DNA from: UBA6168 sp965222975
Lineage (GTDB): Bacteria > Bacteroidota > Bacteroidia > Chitinophagales > Saprospiraceae
Assembly (NCBI GenBank): GCA_965222975.1
Contig: CBDCVJ010000050.1
Coordinates: forward strand, 62,001 to 126,000
Length of the DNA: 64,000 nucleotides
Reading direction: 5' to 3'
Positions 27,366 to 36,590 of this stretch are shown piece by piece. A model generated the notes under the pieces. The model searched no databases and was not told where the DNA came from. It saw nothing but the letters and a program-made list of their open reading frames with translations. The translations under genes were made by a program, and so were the position numbers. Every line of letters begins with the position of its first letter. The first letter of the stretch is position 1.

Positions 27366-28739
27366 ATGTCCAAAATCAACATCTTCTGGTTTCGCCGTGA
27401 CCTCCGCCTGCATGACAATGCTGGATTATTCCATGCCTTAAAAAGTGGGCTCCCCATTTTGTCTTTATTTATTTTTGACAAAAACATCCTCGATAAATTA
27501 GAAAATAAAAAAGATGCAAGGGTGACTTTTATCCACAATGAAATAAACCGTTTGTCAGAGGAATTAAATACTTTGGGAAGCACTATATTAGTCAAATATG
27601 GTTTTCCTAAAAAAATATGGCAGGAATTAATTGATGAATATGAAATTGAAGCAGTTTTTACTAATCATGACTATGAACCATACGCAAAAAAAAGGGATCA
27701 AGAAATAAATGATTTATTAAAAGAAAATAACATTAAATTTCACTCATTTAAAGATCATGTTATTTTCGAAAACAAAGAAATTGTAAAAAATGACGGAAAA
27801 CCCTACACCGTATTCACGCCATATAGCCGAAAATGGAAAGAAAAATTAAATTCTAAAACCAAACGAAATAAAGTCCCGCATTTTAATCGGGATAGTAAAA
27901 ACCGTGACGGTTCTGATATTTCATTTTATTTCAAATCCTACCCGAATGAAAAATACTTTTTCAATTTCATTAAATTAAACAATACAATAATTCCTTCTTT
28001 AGTAGAATTGGGATTTGAAAAATCTGAATTAATATTCCCAAAAAGAATAGTCACTCAGGGGTTAATAAAAAATTATGGGAAAAACCGTGACTATCCAGCA
28101 ATAGCTGGCACCTCCAAACTGGGTGTCCATTTTCGATTTGGCACCATCAGCATCCGGGAAAAAGCACGAAAGGCCATTGGATTAAGTGAAATATTTTTAA
28201 ATGAATTAATATGGCGGGACTTTTATGCCATGATTTTGGCGAATTTCCCGCATGTCGCAAACGCACCATTTAAACCGAAATATAAAAACATTGAATGGAG
28301 GAATAATGAAATGGAATTCAAGGCTTGGTGCGATGGAAAAACAGGACACCCGTTAGTGGATGCAGGCATGCGGGAATTAAATGCCACCGGTTATATGCAC
28401 AACAGGGTACGAATGGTTACAGCCAGTTTTTTAACCAAACATCTTTTGATTAACTGGCAATGGGGCGAGGCATATTTTGCGGAAAAATTATTGGATTTTG
28501 ATTTGGCCAGCAATAATGGCGGTTGGCAATGGGCAGCGGGATGTGGCACAGACGCAGCACCATATTTCCGTATATTCAACCCAACTTCCCAATTGGAAAA
28601 ATTCGACAAAGAATTAAAGTATGTAAAAAAATGGGTGCCGGAATATGGAACCGATAAATACCCACAGCCTATTGTGGATCATAAAATGGCGAGGTCAAGA
28701 TGTTTGGAAGTTTATAAGGAAGCGTTGAACGGAAATTAA
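27366..28739 (+). CDS. phr: Deoxyribodipyrimidine photolyase (class I CPD photolyase / cryptochrome family)
   Basis: A 457-residue flavoprotein. The N-terminal photolyase domain begins INIFWFRRDLRLHDNAGLFHA. The FAD-binding C-terminal half has LGVHFRFGTISIRE, the FLNELIWRDFYAMIL helix, and NNGGWQWAAGCGTDAAPYFR, with the Trp-rich stretch and the Asn/Asp contacts of class I enzymes. It repairs UV-made cyclobutane dimers using light; a purely signalling cryptochrome is less likely given the NGGWQWAAG region. It starts 49 bases after the ftsE-like gene on the same strand. Confidence 0.94.
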   Translation: MSKINIFWFRRDLRLHDNAGLFHALKSGLPILSLFIFDKNILDKLENKKDARVTFIHNEINRLSEELNTLGSTILVKYGFPKKIWQELIDEYEIEAVFTNHDYEPYAKKRDQEINDLLKENNIKFHSFKDHVIFENKEIVKNDGKPYTVFTPYSRKWKEKLNSKTKRNKVPHFNRDSKNRDGSDISFYFKSYPNEKYFFNFIKLNNTIIPSLVELGFEKSELIFPKRIVTQGLIKNYGKNRDYPAIAGTSKLGVHFRFGTISIREKARKAIGLSEIFLNELIWRDFYAMILANFPHVANAPFKPKYKNIEWRNNEMEFKAWCDGKTGHPLVDAGMRELNATGYMHNRVRMVTASFLTKHLLINWQWGEAYFAEKLLDFDLASNNGGWQWAAGCGTDAAPYFRIFNPTSQLEKFDKELKYVKKWVPEYGTDKYPQPIVDHKMARSRCLEVYKEALNGN

Positions 28740-28780
28740 GAAATTGGGAATTAATTTCCAATTCCCAATTTCTTAATTTC
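28732..28780. terminator. 21-bp perfect palindrome between convergent phr and msrB
   Basis: Bases 28732-28752 are the exact inverse of 28760-28780 (arm GAAATTAAGAAATTGGGAAT). The palindrome includes the phr stop codon and ends 4 bases before the msrB stop. It probably ends transcription from both sides, though no long T run is present. Confidence 0.6.
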
Positions 28781-28783
28781 TAA

Positions 28784-29293
28784 TTACTCTACAAATTTCA
28801 AAGAAACTGAATTAATGCAATAGCGCAATCCAGTAGGTGCTGGCCCATCATTAAACACATGACCTAAATGCCCATCACAACGGGCACAAACTACTTCAAT
28901 CCTGACCATTCCAAACTTGGTGTCTTTATTTTCGCCAATACAATATTCGTTTACTGGCTTATAAAAACTTGGCCAGCCAGTACCGCTTTTGAATTTCGTT
29001 TCTGAATCAAAAAGTTCAAACCCGCAGGCACGGCATAGGTATTTTCCTCTCTTTTTATTGTCCCAATATTCGCCAGTAAAAGCCCGCTCGGTCCCAGCCT
29101 CCCGAAGCACATAATATTCCTGATCGGATAATTCTGCTTTCCATTCAGCATCTGATTTGTTGATTTTAGCAATTGTTTCGCCCGTTGGCGTGACGATGTT
29201 TTTAAGATCGCCTTTTTCATTATTGTGGGCATGTTGGGCCTGATTGCAGGAGGCCAACAGCAAAAGGGAAAATAGCAAAAGGTAATTTTTCAT
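28784..29293 (-). CDS. msrB: Peptide-methionine (R)-S-oxide reductase MsrB, predicted lipoprotein
   Basis: A 169-residue exported MsrB that repairs oxidised Met. A lipoprotein signal (LLLFSLLLLASCNQ, Cys at about 17) precedes the catalytic domain. It has the zinc CxxC pairs CRACGFE and CARCDGH, and the catalytic Cys in RYCINSVSL near the C-terminus. The start is set at MKNYLLLFSL (29293), which places the signal first; upstream in-frame Met codons would bury it. Export suggests a role in protecting envelope proteins. Confidence 0.94.
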   Translation of the reverse strand: MKNYLLLFSLLLLASCNQAQHAHNNEKGDLKNIVTPTGETIAKINKSDAEWKAELSDQEYYVLREAGTERAFTGEYWDNKKRGKYLCRACGFELFDSETKFKSGTGWPSFYKPVNEYCIGENKDTKFGMVRIEVVCARCDGHLGHVFNDGPAPTGLRYCINSVSLKFVE

Positions 29294-29468
29294 GTTAGGA
29301 TTTTTAAAAAAATAAATTTCCAAATTCCCATTTGGGAGTACGTAATATAAAACGAAAAACCCCAGATCAAGTTTATATAAAACTGTCTTCACTGCGCCTT
29401 ATAAACGATCACCTCAACTTTTCTCTTCTTCCAGTCAGGCCCAATATCAAGCTTATTCTAATTTGCAT

Positions 29469-31460
29469 TCACTCTGCTAGGTAAACGATTATTTCTACTT
29501 TCCTTTTCTTCCAATCTGGCTCAAAACCCAAATTCTTTCCTTTTCCCTCAAGTCGGATATCATCTACTTTGATATTTTTTTCTTTGAGAAATACACCAAC
29601 GGCCTCTGCACGTTTTTCTGACAGCTCAAGGTTGTACGCTTCATCTCCTTGTTCATCTGTAAACCCAATGATCTCAATATAGGCCGGTTCCCTTTCAGCG
29701 AAGTTGGCAACGAGGAATTGTTTAAAATCCTCAATAGATTCCGATTTCATGTCCGATTTATCAAAATCAAAATATACAGTGAACTTTTCTTTTTTGCTAA
29801 ATGGCGGGATTTTTTTCGATATTTTAGGTGGATCGGGTTCATTCAAATCCGAATAGGAAGGCAGTTTGAAAAGCGGGTCGAGCAAAATATCCAATTTATA
29901 AAATGTGGTGTTGTCCCATTGCGGTATCCGGAATTCTCTTTGATAGGGATGGTATTCTTTCCGCCTTACGTTGATGTCTAAATAGTCGTTTGCATCCACA
30001 CACAGAAAGAAGCGGCCTTCTTCGTCAGTAACCAGGGTTTGCCTGTCTTTTATCACAACTGTCGTAAAAGGCAACGGTTTTAAAGTGATCGAATCCTTCA
30101 CCTGTCCTTCGACGAGGGTAACCGGGTTGCTCTGCAAAACATCTGGCAACTCAAAATAATATATATCCATTCCGCCCGCCCCGCCTACCCGGTCGCTGGC
30201 AAAAAAACCCGTTTTACCGTCCGCACTGAGGAAAAACCCCAATTCCCGATAAGAAGAATTGACAGGCATGCCAAGGTTAACTGGCAGACTCCAAAAATCA
30301 TCTCCAGCCAGTTTGGAAAAAAATATATCTTGTTCGCCGAGACCGGTATGGCCAGTAGAGGAGAAAAAGAGCGTTTGGCCATCGTTGGTTATATAAGGGG
30401 CTTCTTCATCATAAGGCGTATTGATGTGGTCACCGAGGTTGACCGGATCCCCCCAATTTCCATCAGGTAACCGATGGCTTTTCCAAATATCGGTACCTCC
30501 TTGTCCTCCTTCCCTGTTACTTGAAAAATATAGGATAGTCCCATCACAATTGATACTGGCCTGCGATTCCCAAGCCTCAGAATTGTTTGCCCCTTCGGTA
30601 GGCGACAGGTCATATACTTCCGTTCCATTTAATCTGCCTTCCCAAATATCACAGGTACCTTTTACATTTTCCCTTTCACAAGCAGTGAAATAAAAATGCC
30701 GTCCATCTTGAACCAACGTAGTCATTCCTTCGTGCTTTCCTGTATTAAATTCGTTTACCTTTCTACCCGATTTCCACACATTGTCTTCGCAAGTACTTAC
30801 GAACAGGTTCTCATCGGAAAACTTATCGCGTCGAGATGTATAAAAAATAGTCTTATTGCTATTTGATAGGTATGGGAAATATTCATCTGCTTTTGTATTG
30901 ATGGATGTTCCCAAGTTATATACCCCTTCAATGTTCCAAAACTGGATACTGTCCAGTGCTATATGGCAAGCCCGACGGCTCGCTTCCAAATTCCCTAAAT
31001 ATTCCTGCTCTATTTTTCGTTCTTCAAAACCATTGTAAGTGAATTGCTTTATATCCACACTCAAAAGGGAATCGAATAATTCAAAGCTTTGCAGGGCGAT
31101 GTCATAGCGTCCGCATTTGTAGTGGATATTTCCTATTTCGTAATACATGGCCCTCGAAAAATATGGGTTGGATTCAAGAGCTGCCTCGTAATTTATGGTG
31201 GCTTTTTCGTAATCGCCCATTAGTTCGTAACAAGCGCCTGCGCTGCGAAGGGCGGGTGGGAAATCAGGATATTTTTTCAATACTTTTTTGAAAAGGCGCA
31301 AAGCTTCTCCATACTTTTTCATCAACAGCGCTCTTTCGCCTTCATGGTGGATGGAACTGTATTCTTCAGGGATAACATAAATAAGTTCGTTTTTATCCGA
31401 TTGGGCAAAAAATGCCTGAGAATACAAAGAGATTATAATAAGTAATAAACAACGTAACAT
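29469..31460 (-). CDS. TPR / PD40 propeller / OmpA-family outer-membrane protein
   Basis: A 663-residue envelope protein with a signal peptide (LLLIIISLYSQAFFA). TPR-like helices follow (about 35-150), then WD40-like PD40 blades (about 185-430, repeats such as GTILYFSSNREGGQGGTDIW), a CarboxypepD_reg-like beta domain (about 440-520) and a C-terminal OmpA/MotB peptidoglycan-binding domain (YFDFDKSDMKSESIEDF, then IIGFTDEQGDEAYNLELSEKRA). This order is typical of Bacteroidota proteins related to PorE of the type IX secretion system. Its exact role is not known. Confidence 0.92.
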   Translation of the reverse strand: MLRCLLLIIISLYSQAFFAQSDKNELIYVIPEEYSSIHHEGERALLMKKYGEALRLFKKVLKKYPDFPPALRSAGACYELMGDYEKATINYEAALESNPYFSRAMYYEIGNIHYKCGRYDIALQSFELFDSLLSVDIKQFTYNGFEERKIEQEYLGNLEASRRACHIALDSIQFWNIEGVYNLGTSINTKADEYFPYLSNSNKTIFYTSRRDKFSDENLFVSTCEDNVWKSGRKVNEFNTGKHEGMTTLVQDGRHFYFTACERENVKGTCDIWEGRLNGTEVYDLSPTEGANNSEAWESQASINCDGTILYFSSNREGGQGGTDIWKSHRLPDGNWGDPVNLGDHINTPYDEEAPYITNDGQTLFFSSTGHTGLGEQDIFFSKLAGDDFWSLPVNLGMPVNSSYRELGFFLSADGKTGFFASDRVGGAGGMDIYYFELPDVLQSNPVTLVEGQVKDSITLKPLPFTTVVIKDRQTLVTDEEGRFFLCVDANDYLDINVRRKEYHPYQREFRIPQWDNTTFYKLDILLDPLFKLPSYSDLNEPDPPKISKKIPPFSKKEKFTVYFDFDKSDMKSESIEDFKQFLVANFAEREPAYIEIIGFTDEQGDEAYNLELSEKRAEAVGVFLKEKNIKVDDIRLEGKGKNLGFEPDWKKRKVEIIVYLAE

Positions 31461-31492
31461 TTTGACTGGGTGTAAATTTCTGGGAATTGGCG

Positions 31493-31500
31493 CAAATGTA
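31493..31500 (-). promoter_or_regulatory. -7 promoter box of the OmpA/PD40 gene
   Basis: The minus strand reads TACATTTG (TAnnTTTG), 32 bases upstream of the start codon. Confidence 0.55.
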
Positions 31501-31683
31501 GATACATTTTCGATACTTATGCGTATTTGATTCTAGGCACAATTCAGGCCATTTTACAGACTTCATTGGGCCTCAACATATAAAACGATTTGGCTTCCAA
31601 AATCCAGCCCTAAATAATTTCCGATTAATTCCGACTTTTACCCGTTTTAAAAAAACAGGCAACCATCTGGTATGTTGTGTGAC

Positions 31684-31756
31684 GCCGAACTGTAGCTTGG
31701 CGATTGTAATGTGCTTAACTGCCAACGCTGCCGAACTGGAGTTCGGCGCTACATTT
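31684..31756. repeat. REP-like GC-rich palindrome
   Basis: GCCGAACT (31730-31737) pairs with AGTTCGGC (31740-31747); a second GCCGAACTGTAGC stands at 31684. The unit ends GGCGCTACATTTC. A related end, GGTTACATTTC, follows another GC palindrome at 45259-45276, which suggests a dispersed REP-type family. It lies in the 345-base divergent space before polX. Confidence 0.5.
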
Positions 31757-31805
31757 CACCCATATCCGCTGAATAATCACAAAAAATAGTAACCATAACT
31801 TGACC

Positions 31806-33461
31806 ATGACCAACAAAGAACTCGCCAACACATTTCAGTTTTTGGGAAATATCATGGAACTGCATGGAGAAAACCCATTTAAAATCCGCTCGTACGCCAA
31901 CGCCTACCTCATCATGCGGAAGTACCCTACTCCATTGTCTGATCTGTCGTTGGAAGAGCTTGCGGCCATAAAGGGTATTGGGAAAGCCATTTCCGAGAAA
32001 ACAAGGGAATTATTGGAAACGGGAAAAATGGCTGCCCTTGCAAAGTATTTGGAAAAAACACCGCCGGGTGTCCAGGAAATGTTGAAAGTGAGGGGATTTG
32101 GCCCTAAAAAAGTAAAAGTTATTTGGAAAGAATTGGGTGTCGAAACGGTAGGCGAATTGCTTTATGCCTGCAACGAAAACAGGTTGGTCGAACTAAAAGG
32201 CTTTGGCCAGAAAACACAGGAAGACCTACGGCAAAAACTTGAGTATTTTCAAAAATCTGCTGGTAAATTCCGTTATGCTGATCTGATAGAAGAAGCTCAA
32301 TCTGTTATCGATTTTATTCTTAAAAAATTGCCAGAGGCAAGGGTCAGTTTGGCTGGGGCGGTACGGCGTAAAAGCAATGTAGTAGAAAAAATAGAAGTGG
32401 TCATTGGATGGGAAGAAGGTCTTGATGCATTGTTTGCAACGGATCAACTTGTTTTGCAAAAACAAAGCGAAAACGTTTTTCATGCGGCAACAAAAAATGA
32501 ATTGCCGGTTCTTATATATCAATGTGGGTTGAATGAATTTGGCAGCAAGCTGTTTCGGTATTCGGCGGGGGAAGACTTCATGCAGGCCTTTTTGAAAAAA
32601 ACAAAAAATATTGATTTTAAAGGCATTAGTGACGAAACCAAAGTTTTTGAAAAAGCGGGCTTCCCATTTATTGAGCCGGAAATGAGGGAGCAAGAATGGT
32701 CGCTAAATTTGGCCACTAACAATGCCCTTCCGACCCTGCTCATACCCAATGACATTAAAGGCGTCGTCCATGCCCATTCAACTTACAGCGATGGACTGAA
32801 CACGCTTCGGGAAATGGCAGAACATTGCCAAAGCCTCAGCTACGAATACCTGGCCATTTCAGATCACTCCAAAGCTGCTTTTTATGCCAACGGGCTCAAA
32901 GAAGATAGGCTACAAGAGCAATGGGCAGAAGTTGATACGCTGAACAAAGAGTTCGCTCCTTTCAAAATATTCAAAAGCATCGAATGCGACATCCTCGCCG
33001 ATGGGAGACTCGATTATGATGATACAACTTTATCCAATTTTGATTTTGTTATAGCTTCGGTTCACTCCAATTTGAAGATGGAAGAGTCAAAGGCAAACAA
33101 ACGTCTCATTAGTGCCGTTGAAAACCCGCACACGAGGATTCTCGGCCACCCCACTGGTCGGCTCTTGCTCTCCAGGCTTGGCTACCCAATTGACCACCAA
33201 AAAATTATTGATGCTTGCGCCGCCAACAATGTTGCTATCGAACTAAATGCGAACCCCTATCGGCTCGACCTCGACTGGACCTGGATTCCTTATGCGCTTG
33301 AAAAAGGCGTTCTCATTTCAATCAACCCTGATGCCCACAGCGTTGGTGGCATAAACGATATCCATTTTGGTGTGTTTTCTGCCAGAAAAGGTGGCTTGTC
33401 AGCAGATAAGTGCTTGACGTGTTTTGATCTGGAAAAATTTGATAAATGGGTTCACTCTTAA
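31806..33461 (+). CDS. polX: PolX-type protein: degenerate family X polymerase domain with intact PHP phosphoesterase domain
   Basis: A 551-residue protein. Helix-hairpin-helix motifs (AAIKGIGKAISEK, MLKVRGFGPKKV, VELKGFGQKT) occupy residues 1-145. The nucleotidyltransferase part has AGAVRRKSNVVEKIEVV at 183-199, where the usual catalytic DxD reads K195-I-E197, so polymerase activity is unlikely. The PHP domain (about 319-551) keeps its metal-binding motifs: VHAHSTYSDG, SDHSK, ECDILADG, ASVHSN, GHPTGR and NPDAHS. It probably acts as an exonuclease/AP-endonuclease in base-excision repair. I start at the ATG at 31806; a TTG lies two codons before. Confidence 0.9.
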   Translation: MTNKELANTFQFLGNIMELHGENPFKIRSYANAYLIMRKYPTPLSDLSLEELAAIKGIGKAISEKTRELLETGKMAALAKYLEKTPPGVQEMLKVRGFGPKKVKVIWKELGVETVGELLYACNENRLVELKGFGQKTQEDLRQKLEYFQKSAGKFRYADLIEEAQSVIDFILKKLPEARVSLAGAVRRKSNVVEKIEVVIGWEEGLDALFATDQLVLQKQSENVFHAATKNELPVLIYQCGLNEFGSKLFRYSAGEDFMQAFLKKTKNIDFKGISDETKVFEKAGFPFIEPEMREQEWSLNLATNNALPTLLIPNDIKGVVHAHSTYSDGLNTLREMAEHCQSLSYEYLAISDHSKAAFYANGLKEDRLQEQWAEVDTLNKEFAPFKIFKSIECDILADGRLDYDDTTLSNFDFVIASVHSNLKMEESKANKRLISAVENPHTRILGHPTGRLLLSRLGYPIDHQKIIDACAANNVAIELNANPYRLDLDWTWIPYALEKGVLISINPDAHSVGGINDIHFGVFSARKGGLSADKCLTCFDLEKFDKWVHS

Positions 33462-33476
33462 GTTGTTGACATTCGG

Positions 33477-33515
33477 CTAAGGGCCAATAGCTAACAGCCA
33501 AAAGCTAATAGCAAT
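33477..33515 (+). repeat. Heptamer array abutting the dedA start codon
   Basis: In-phase heptamers CTAAGGG, CCAATAG, CTAACAG, CCAAAAG, CTAATAG, then CAAT, run right up to the ATG at 33516. Confidence 0.8.
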
Positions 33516-34163
33516 ATGATAGAAACCTTCGTTGATTTTATATTCAATAGTACTGAATACCTTAAGGACTTTGTCAATTTGTACGGGACATGGGTTTACG
33601 TGCTCGTATTTGTAGTCATTTTCTCCGAAACAGGACTGGTGGTATTTCCTTTTCTGCCCGGTGATGGGTTTATATTGGCTGTCGGTGTCGTGGCCGAATC
33701 AACTGAACTAAATATTTGGCTTGCAATGGCATTGATGATTATTGCTGCTTTTTTGGGAAATGCTGTGAATTATACCATTGGGAAATATTTTGGGAAAAGG
33801 ATTTTAGAAAACGGAAAAGTCAGATTTGTGAAACAAGAACACATAGATCAAACACATGAATTTTTTGTAAAACATGGACAGAAAGCAGTGATACTGAGCA
33901 GGTTCGTGCCCATTTTCAGAACATTTGTACCATTTGTTGCTGGCATCTCCAAAATGAGCAAAACCAAATTTTTGTCATATACCTTGTGGGGCGGAATAGC
34001 ATGGGTCTTGCTTTTTGGCTTGATTGGCTATTTCTTTGGCCAACTGACATGGGTTCAACAAAACCTCTCCTTTATCTATATCTTTTTGGTTGTGGTGACG
34101 ATCATACCAACAATTGTGGCAGCGTGGCGGGCGAAGATGAAAAAAGCAAAGGGCAGCAGTTAA
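33516..34163 (+). CDS. DedA family (SNARE-associated/VTT domain) membrane protein
   Basis: A 215-residue protein with the VTT domain. Key features are FSETGLVVFPFLPGDGFILAVG (about 37-58), the central AAFLGNAVNYTIGKYFGKR, and SRFVPIFRTFVPFVAGISKM with the conserved Arg and Pro residues. Four or five membrane segments are predicted. DedA proteins are thought to carry lipid carriers (undecaprenyl phosphate or phospholipids) across the inner membrane. Element K copy 1 begins 12 bases after the stop. Confidence 0.93.
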   Translation: MIETFVDFIFNSTEYLKDFVNLYGTWVYVLVFVVIFSETGLVVFPFLPGDGFILAVGVVAESTELNIWLAMALMIIAAFLGNAVNYTIGKYFGKRILENGKVRFVKQEHIDQTHEFFVKHGQKAVILSRFVPIFRTFVPFVAGISKMSKTKFLSYTLWGGIAWVLLFGLIGYFFGQLTWVQQNLSFIYIFLVVVTIIPTIVAAWRAKMKKAKGSS

Positions 34164-34174
34164 TGGGCTTGATT

Positions 34175-34305
34175 GAGGCTGTCTCATAAGTCTCCTCGGG
34201 GCATCAATTTGCTAAATCTAAAAGATTTAATAAATTTAAAATCAACCATTTATAGATTTACTAAATTTTTAAAATTTAGCAAATCCAAACATACGAGACA
34301 GCCTC
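34175..34305. mobile_element. MITE-like element K, copy 1
   Basis: The ends are GAGGCTGTCTCATAAG (34175-34190) and a near inverse ATACGAGACAGCCTC (34291-34305). Inside, ATTTGCTAAATCT... is answered by ...ATTTAGCAAAT. A second, far better preserved copy lies at 45356-45497. The ends resemble transposase-recognised terminal repeats, but no target duplication is seen. Confidence 0.8.
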
Positions 34306-34332
34306 AACGGACAATTGATTTACTGTTATACT

Positions 34333-34372
34333 AAAAAAAGGGTTGGTGCAAATTTGCGCCAACCCTTTTTAT
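34333..34372. terminator. Terminator after the DUF2853 gene (works both ways)
   Basis: AAAAAGGGTTGGTGCAAA (34335-34352) pairs, with one G-T, to TTTGCGCCAACCCTTTTT (34353-34370). It lies 19 bases beyond the DUF2853 stop on the minus strand. Confidence 0.85.
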
Positions 34373-34391
34373 ATTTTCAAATGGGATGCCT

Positions 34392-34718
34392 CTATACGGA
34401 TTTTCCTAACTTTTGGGCAAGCAAATAGTAGAACACAACCCGCTTTTTCATTTTCGAAGCATATTCTTCACAAACGGCCTTGATCGCATTATCAAGGTCA
34501 GCTCCGAGGGAAACACCCAATTTCTTAACAGCAAAATTGTTGCGAACACGATCAAGTTCGCTTTCGTCAGCACAAGAGACCAAAGATGCATCTTTCAAAT
34601 AGATAGATGGACCAAGGCCTTTGGCTATGTTTTTCAATAGTGTGGCATCGACTGCACTACGACCCAGACCTTTAAGATCCTTTTCGTAGCCTTCCATTTT
34701 TTCATCTAATTTGCTCAT
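34392..34718 (-). CDS. DUF2853 family protein
   Basis: A 108-residue cytosolic, all-helical protein. The sequence MSKLDEKMEGYEKDLKGLG, then KGLGPSIYLKDASLVSCADESELDRVRNNF and VFYYLLAQKLGKS, is that of DUF2853, a small family of unknown function common in Bacteroidota. The start at 34718 is the family start; the frame is open upstream. The gene is single, with a good terminator. Confidence 0.88.
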   Translation of the reverse strand: MSKLDEKMEGYEKDLKGLGRSAVDATLLKNIAKGLGPSIYLKDASLVSCADESELDRVRNNFAVKKLGVSLGADLDNAIKAVCEEYASKMKKRVVFYYLLAQKLGKSV

Positions 34719-34883
34719 ATAAGTAAATTTAATTTTAGTGAAAAATTTAATTGTCGCCCGAAGGTAGAAAGATTTTTGCATATGGAATACTTACGGGTGC
34801 AAAGTGTTAAAAAAAAATATAGCCGTCGAGTTCGTCCACTAATGCGATAATTTGAAACAACCTCTTGAGGTTACTGTAATACC

Positions 34884-35468
34884 TTAAACGTACCGTTCAT
34901 CCAAAGCAAACATTTCCGGAAATTTGGCTTTACTGTCTTTAAAAAACACCATCATTTCCCGCATGACTTCTTCAAGCGTTTCACCTCCATGAAATACTGG
35001 TCCAAAATAAACCGTCCGGTTGGTATAATCCCCTCCCAATGTTACAATAGGAACATTGGCTTTTTGGGCCACATGGTAAAAACCAGTTTTCCATTTTTTA
35101 CGAAGCGACCTTGACCCTTCTGGCGCTACAATGAGTGCTATTTTATCATAACGGGTATAGAGTTCCGCAAGCATCTCCACCTGATTGTAACCTGATCCGT
35201 CTTTTTTCTTTTTGCGTTTGATGCCAACCCCTCCGATCGGTTTTATGAGAAGGCTAAATGGAAATATCATCCAAACGGCTTTGATAGCAACTTTTATTGG
35301 AACACCAAGGCTCATCATGCATAGGACGCCGAAATAAAAATCCCAATTGGAAGTATGTGGGGCAAAAACAAAAACACACCGAAATACTTCTGGCGGTGTG
35401 GGCTTGCCGACGATCCTCCATCCATGCCATTTGAACAGGTACTTTGCCAGTCGGTGTTTAAATTTCAT
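34884..35468 (-). CDS. 1-acyl-sn-glycerol-3-phosphate acyltransferase-like (PlsC/LPLAT)
   Basis: A 194-residue acyltransferase. The catalytic NHxxxxD-like box appears as APHTSNWDFYFG (about 35-46, His and Asp conserved), and the second motif as VAPEGSRSLRKKWKTGFYHVA (the FPEGTR-like box, about 115-135). This short version resembles the subgroup often called acyltransferase of unknown acceptor rather than full PlsC. It should move an acyl chain to a lysophospholipid or ornithine-type lipid at the membrane. It diverges from tesB across 144 bases. Confidence 0.88.
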   Translation of the reverse strand: MKFKHRLAKYLFKWHGWRIVGKPTPPEVFRCVFVFAPHTSNWDFYFGVLCMMSLGVPIKVAIKAVWMIFPFSLLIKPIGGVGIKRKKKKDGSGYNQVEMLAELYTRYDKIALIVAPEGSRSLRKKWKTGFYHVAQKANVPIVTLGGDYTNRTVYFGPVFHGGETLEEVMREMMVFFKDSKAKFPEMFALDERYV

Positions 35469-35551
35469 GTATATAAATTTTGCACCAAGGTAAAAAGAAT
35501 GGGGTTTTTACCAACTATGGGTTTTTTCCTTTTATCATTGAGCGAAAATTT

Positions 35552-35607
35552 GCTGTTGGCTATTAGCTGTTGGCCAACAGCAAATAGCTAATAGCTAATA
35601 GCAAAAG
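35552..35607 (+). repeat. Heptamer array before tesB
   Basis: Eight in-phase heptamers: GCTGTTG, GCTATTA, GCTGTTG, GCCAACA, GCAAATA, GCTAATA, GCTAATA, GCAAAAG. The first half is inverse to the second, so the array can fold. It ends 5 bases before the tesB ATG. Confidence 0.8.
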
Positions 35608-35612
35608 AAGTC

Positions 35613-36467
35613 ATGAACAAAATAGAAGACCTCCTCCAATTATTGGAACTGGAACAGATCGAGGATATTATTTTCAAAGGCGATAGCCACAAAACACCTT
35701 GGAAGCGGGTTTACGGCGGGCAAGTGCTTGCACAGTCTCTCACGGCTGCCTATCAGACTGTTCCAGCAGATAGGTTTGTACATTCCATGCATGGTTATTT
35801 TATCCTTGCAGGAGATGTAGAGAGGCCTGTAGTTTACAATGTGGACAAAACAAGGGATGGTGGCAGCTTTACTACCAGGCGGGTAGAAGCCATCCAGCAC
35901 GGTCAGGCCATTTTTGTAGCTGCGTTTTCATTTCAAATGCAACAAAAAGGGCTCGACCACCAGATCACGATGCCCAATGTACCCTCTCCCGACATGCTCT
36001 TATCAGATGAACAAAGCATCGAACGATACAAAGACCGCCTTCCTGAAAAATATCTGCAAATACATGAAAACCGACCAATCGAATTTAGGCCTGTTGAACG
36101 CATTTCACCCCTTGACCCTAAAAAGCGGAATCCTTTTAGGCATGTATGGTTTAAGGCAAAGGGAAAATTGCCGGACGATATGCGTCTCCATCAACAAGTA
36201 CTTGCCTATGCTTCTGATTATAACCTGTTGACGACTGCCATATTCCCACATCTTGACAAACAGGCTATACACGAAAGTTTCCTCGCCAGCCTTGATCATG
36301 CCATGTGGTTTCACCGGAATTTCAGGGTAGATGAGTGGCTGCTTTATGCACTCGACAGTCCAAGTGCTTCCAATTCACGGGGTTTCACAAGAGGGAATAT
36401 TTTCAATGAAGAAGGAATATTGGTAGCCTCGGTTGTGCAAGAAGGGTTGATTAGGAGAAAGAGGTAA
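35613..36467 (+). CDS. tesB: Acyl-CoA thioesterase II
   Basis: A 284-residue double-hotdog thioesterase that hydrolyses acyl-CoA. YGGQVLAQSLTAAYQTVP (about 33-50) and RVEAIQHGQAIFVAAFSF (first hotdog) match TesB. The second hotdog has the conserved LASLDHAMWFHRNFRVDEWLLY with the catalytic Asp, and ends with SRGFTRGNIFNEEG (Gln/Thr region). Length matches E. coli TesB. It stands alone, preceded by a heptamer array. Confidence 0.95.
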   Translation: MNKIEDLLQLLELEQIEDIIFKGDSHKTPWKRVYGGQVLAQSLTAAYQTVPADRFVHSMHGYFILAGDVERPVVYNVDKTRDGGSFTTRRVEAIQHGQAIFVAAFSFQMQQKGLDHQITMPNVPSPDMLLSDEQSIERYKDRLPEKYLQIHENRPIEFRPVERISPLDPKKRNPFRHVWFKAKGKLPDDMRLHQQVLAYASDYNLLTTAIFPHLDKQAIHESFLASLDHAMWFHRNFRVDEWLLYALDSPSASNSRGFTRGNIFNEEGILVASVVQEGLIRRKR

Positions 36468-36590
36468 CTCAGATGGAGGCCAGATCCTACATAAAGCATA
36501 AACCTGACCACTCAATATTTTTAAAAATTTTCTTCACTTTTCCTGATAACCATTTGATGCAGATCATATATATTTATGACCTTACATTTA

